Shown: one piece after another, positions 60,410 to 64,000 of the stretch | Numbering within the stretch: position 1 is the stretch's first letter | Layout: every line of letters starts with the position of its first letter | Source: Symbiodinium sp. CCMP2592 | Taxonomy: Eukaryota; Sar; Dinophyceae; Suessiales; Symbiodiniaceae | Assembly: GCA_905221615.1 (NCBI GenBank) | Contig: CAJNDT010006127.1 | Span: 40,001-104,000, forward strand | Reading direction: 5' to 3' | Length of the DNA stretch: 64,000 bases | The notes under the pieces: model-generated | Seen by the model: only the letters and a program-made list of their open reading frames with translations | Databases searched by the model: none | What the model was told of the DNA's origin: nothing | Made by a program: the position numbers and the translations under genes

Positions 60410-63400
60410 GTTTTTCCCCTTGCTCTTGCCCTTGGACTTGTCCTTGGATTTGCCTTTGGACTTGCCCTTGTCGGCGTCCTTGCCTTTTCCCTTGGAGGAC
60501 TTGCCTCCTTTGCCACCTTCTTTGCCACCAGGAGGTTGTGCGGGTTCTTGAGGACGTTGAGAACCAGAAGCTTTAGCACCAGAAGCTGCCTCTTCCTGAG
60601 AAGAGCTTGCTCCCTGTGGTGCGGCTGCAGGACCAGTAGAACCAGAACCACGCGCCTTGTTCAGCTTCTGTCTCTCTTTTCTTCTGTCCGCGGCTTCCTT
60701 CACGGTGTCGGGATTGCGGTTGAGCGCTCTCATCCTGCCTCCAGAGTACTGGTTCGCGTGAACCTCGATGAGGAGCGGAGTGTGAGCGTCATAGTCCCGA
60801 TCGTTGAGAAGGTACGCGGCGCTGGTGGAGTTTAACAGCCACTCAGAGACATGGATGTCGAACTCGGTCTTTGAAGACGGAAACTCCGCCCATTGATCGT
60901 CCGACATGCTGTGTCCCCATTCCATGACTGTACTGTAGCCATAACAGGATCCAAACCAGGAAAAGTATTCCAGTCTGGTTGCTTAGCTTCCTTGTATGGC
61001 ATTCCCAGCGTGTCCTCATACTGCTTCAGAAGCCACATGGCGTTTGCTGACACATGTCTCGCACGAGGCGAACAGAAGTGTGGGCACTTTGGGCTTTCTG
61101 ACCATGCCTCCAAGAAGTAGTCGAGAAGGCTTTGGTACATCCCGCCACGAATATCCATCGACTCCTGCTTTCTGCCGGTGGCCCGGTAGAGGGCCATGTT
61201 GGCGTCGCCACCGATGAGGTCGACTTGGTAGTGCAAGCAGTCGATGAACATGTTGCCCAACACTTCATGAGCCAACGCCACCTTGTCTGCCGCCGCGTCG
61301 TTGTGGAGGTGGAAGACACAAACTCTGAGCCGGTCGGATCCAGCCCGCTCCAAGACCTTGGTCAGTGACTCATCTGGAACATCACCACGACTGCCCTGGA
61401 GACCGGTCGGTAACGTCATGCCATACACGATTTCCGCGACCATATAGGTTATTGGAAGGGACTCGTGGGCATATCCACTGAGAGTGGAGCCGGCAAGACG
61501 GGTGATCGAAGATCCGACACCATTTGTACGACTTCCCACCATCAGGTCCTTGGACTCGTTACGAAGGAATTGCCACCCGCGTGACTTGAGGAAGGCCTCT
61601 TCGGAGTCATCGATCTTAGCCGCTTCGCAGAGCATAAACAAATGCGTCTTCGACTGTGCAATCGATTTTATCAAGGCTCCTTTAGATGGTGTAGCATCGT
61701 CCCAGTCAATGTGATTAGCAACGGAGCTAGGAGCGGAACGCTTTCTTCCCCTGCTCATGTTGCCGAGATTGAGGATGAGCGCGGCGTACTTGGTCTTGCT
61801 GGTGAAGATAGGGACATTGGAGTCCTCGGCCAGACCAAAACGATGAATATAAGGATTCGGCGTCTTCTCAAGAGAGAGGTCCCCGATCTCCTCTTCATCG
61901 ACTCCGGTGCTCAAGAAGTAGTGAAGCATAGCATTCAAAAGTTCTTCTCGAGTTGCCGGATTGCCGCTTGCATCCAAGGACTTCAGCTTATCAAGAAGTG
62001 CTTCCATAACCTCCAATGCTGATTCTCGGATGTCAGAGGCCTTGCCCATGAGCTTGTCGTCCAAGGTGCTGCGAACGTCCCCAGAACGAAAGACAACGTC
62101 CTTTTTGTCGGGACGACGCTCATAGATGGGATCCATCTTGTTGAGTTGGTCGAATAGATCCACCATAGAGAGAGAGTATTTCTGTCCCTTGTGGTTCGGA
62201 ACATTTACCCTCCAACTCATATGCTGCACCTTGTAGGCGAGAACGGGCTCGTAATCAGGATCACGAAGTCCTGTATGATACAAGCCTGAATAGCCATATC
62301 CACGCAACTGCTTGCAGAGCAGCCGCATAGGGCTTTGTCGTTCGATTTCGGTGAGCTGCGTAAGGAAATGTTTGAACTCTTCGAGATCAACGAGCTCGAT
62401 CTTTTCCTTTGCCTTGCCCATCTTGTCGAACGCCTTCTCATTCTGGTCCTCTGCATCCTTCGCGGCCTGGTAGTACTCAGGATCCGGAACAGTCTTGCAT
62501 TTCCCCCAGATGCCTTGATCGTGAAGTTCACTTTCATCATCCTTCTCGGGAGAAATGTCTGGCATGGATTCCTCACCCTGTGGTGAGCCTTCCTCAGCCA
62601 TTTCGATGTTCTCGGACTTACCTCCTTCCTGACCCATGTGCACATCAGGTTCGACCTTCACCTCGGATGCCTCTCCCTGTGGAGAGCTTTCCGTGGCTTC
62701 GGTCTTCTGTTGTGGAACATCCACCCCAGATGCCTCCCCCTGTGGAGAGCTTTCCGGAGCGTCCGTCTCCATTGGCTCGACAGTAGCCCCAGATGCCTCT
62801 CCCTGTGGAGAGCTTTCTGGAGCTTCAGTCTCCATTGGCACATCGGTCGGCTCGGTCTTAACCGGATCAACCTTCTTGCCCTGTGGCAAGTCCGTGGATC
62901 CAGACGACGGTTCGGAGGTATCCATCTGAGTAGCCGCGGGAGGCTCCTCGATTTCCTCGATCTGTGGACATGGGAGTCGCTCGATGAACTCCTCGATCAT
63001 AATGTCTTCATATGGTCGAGTGAGGAGCTCATTCAGCTCGGACTCCTTCTTCGCCTTCAAGTCCTCGTAAGCCACCAAGTCCGCTTTTGCCTTGCGTGCG
63101 AAAGCCGATTTGAAATCTCGGTGCTCAGATTCTGCGAAGACTTTCTCCAGAACGGCCAGGATGTAGCTGCCGCTGAACGGCTGCTTGAGGGTACTGTCAT
63201 AGAGATTGTAGCCCTCAGGGGTTCGCACCGTGTATTTACGGCGAACCTCCAGATCACTGGCGTGGCGCTGGATGTAGGAGAAGAAGTCCACTCCGTATGC
63301 CTCATTGATGACGCGAACGAGCATCTGAAAGTCCTCTCGCACCTTGAAGACCTCTTCGTACACATACCTTTCCCTGAGGAAAGCATTGTGTCCGGCGAGC

Positions 63401-63620
63401 TTGCGAGAGTAATCAGGATCCTCCGTCTTTGGCATCTTTGCACGAGGATCAGAGTCTCGAGGGCGATCGAATCCGATGTTACCCACGTTGGGCCGGAATT
63501 CGTTCTGTGAGGCGAGGGTGACGTCCTCCAGCATCTTGGCAAGACCTCCCGGATGACGATTCATGTTCATCCAAGGTGACGAGTAACCGTTGGAGTAAAC
63601 CTTCGGTTTCTTGTCCAGCT
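60410..63620 (-). pseudogene. Element D third ORF, front half deleted
   Basis: Begins at the deletion junction with ELDKKPKVYSNGYSSPWMNM, so the Tpt1-like domain is gone. The acidic SSPQGEASG repeats and the EEP-like part (LNLGNM, LFMLCEA, VFHLHND, DLIGGDANMAL) remain. A 5-bp duplication (ACTGT) near 60930 shifts the frame. The tail resumes at 60925-60407 with YDAHTPLLIEV and KGKSKDKSKGKSKGKN. Confidence 0.8.
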
Positions 63621-64000
63621 CCCTCTGTGAGGACTTATCGCTGTTGTTACGGAAAGCTGCGTCAGGAATTCCGAGAATCCTCGGAGATCCCTTCACTGGC
63701 CACACCCGCAGCTCAACCTCTTCACTGCGTATCTGTCGACACAACTTGTTCAACTCCTTGCAGTGACCGACGGTCGGAGCAGCAGATGCTGATGCCAAAC
63801 GAGAGAACTGGTAACATGCCTGAAATTGCGTCCTTGACTGAAGCCAGTTGATGCTACCAAGCAAAGAGCGATAAGAGGTGTGTAAAGACTTGTCACACGC
63901 GTCTGCATCCTTAAGATGCTTAGGTATGACAATCTCCTCGAGCTCTGAAACGCACAGCTTTTGATCGATCGATATGTATTTCTTCTTCCCTTGTGCATCA
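63621..64000 (-). pseudogene. Element D RT/RNase H fragment fused to the third ORF
   Basis: From the window edge the frame reads the end of RT and the RNase H entry: LGSINWLQSRTQFQACYQF, CRQIRSEEVELRVWPVKG and GIPDAAFRNNSDKSSQR. It joins in frame to ELDKKPKVY. The RNase H catalytic part, the spacer and about 620 residues of the third ORF are missing. Upstream continues beyond 64000. Confidence 0.8.

Larger units (their letters stand above)
59485..64000 (-). mobile_element. Copia-type LTR element D, internally deleted, runs off the window
   Basis: Reads right to left from RT/RNase H (64000 to 63621), then directly into the third ORF, extension, 3' UTR and 3' LTR. Relative to A the bases equal to about 28602-31204 are missing. 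It lies 71 bp from element C in the same orientation. Confidence 0.88.

Noticed and set aside
1-64000. Dinoflagellate spliced-leader relics (GCCATTTTGGCTCAAG type)
   Set aside because: I looked for the leader 3' end upstream of the major ORFs and did not see it; its absence does not argue against a dinoflagellate source.

Overview
The window looks like nuclear DNA of a dinoflagellate, probably of the Symbiodiniaceae type. This is inferred from the dense mix of decayed repeats, the copia-like elements with glycine/lysine-rich Gag, the short charged exons bounded by GCAG|G, the histone-fold remnant and the long TA microsatellites. I see no prokaryotic gene order and no conserved housekeeping gene. 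A 100-N scaffold gap lies at 47219-47318.

Positions 1-12903 hold one very large DNA transposon (475-12420, 11.9 kb). It is inserted with a TA target duplication into a decayed transposase-like repeat. A paralogous uninterrupted copy of the same repeat at about 22985-24240 shows the empty site. The element has matching terminal inverted repeats, TTAG-rich subterminal regions, a CACTA/Plavaka-like transposase gene at its right end, three long unrecognised proteins (two with lysine-rich tails or frames) and one probable multi-exon gene. It also has an array of five ATGCATGCAT-centred palindromes spaced exactly 42 bp apart.

Positions 12904-24496 are mostly repeats: a 58-bp hairpin family with CAAAGGAC...GTCCTTTG ends, several minisatellites, a 21-unit array of alternating 56- and 50-bp units, and tRNA-like modules. 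They also hold remnants of a MULE-like transposase and a gene that appears to join a SAP domain to a divergent histone H3 fold.

Positions 24497-64000 hold four related Ty1/copia-type LTR elements, called A to D here. A (minus) and B (plus) form an 11-kb head-to-head inverted pair, both truncated at the same point in integrase. C (minus) keeps the 5' LTR, primer-binding site, 5' leader and an almost uninterrupted gag-pol. D (minus) is internally deleted and runs off the window. The full layout is LTR, gag-protease-integrase-RT-RNase H, a spacer with a splice-acceptor-like tract, a large third ORF, 3' UTR, LTR.

The third ORF (about 1690 aa) is the main novelty. It carries an N-terminal Tpt1/KptA RNA 2'-phosphotransferase-like domain and a C-terminal endonuclease/exonuclease/phosphatase-like domain. 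It ends at a TGA-CTA-G stop followed by an open in-frame extension in both copies where the frame is intact. Small 6-4-6 hairpins with many different but always complementary stems are scattered through the ORFs and UTRs of these elements.
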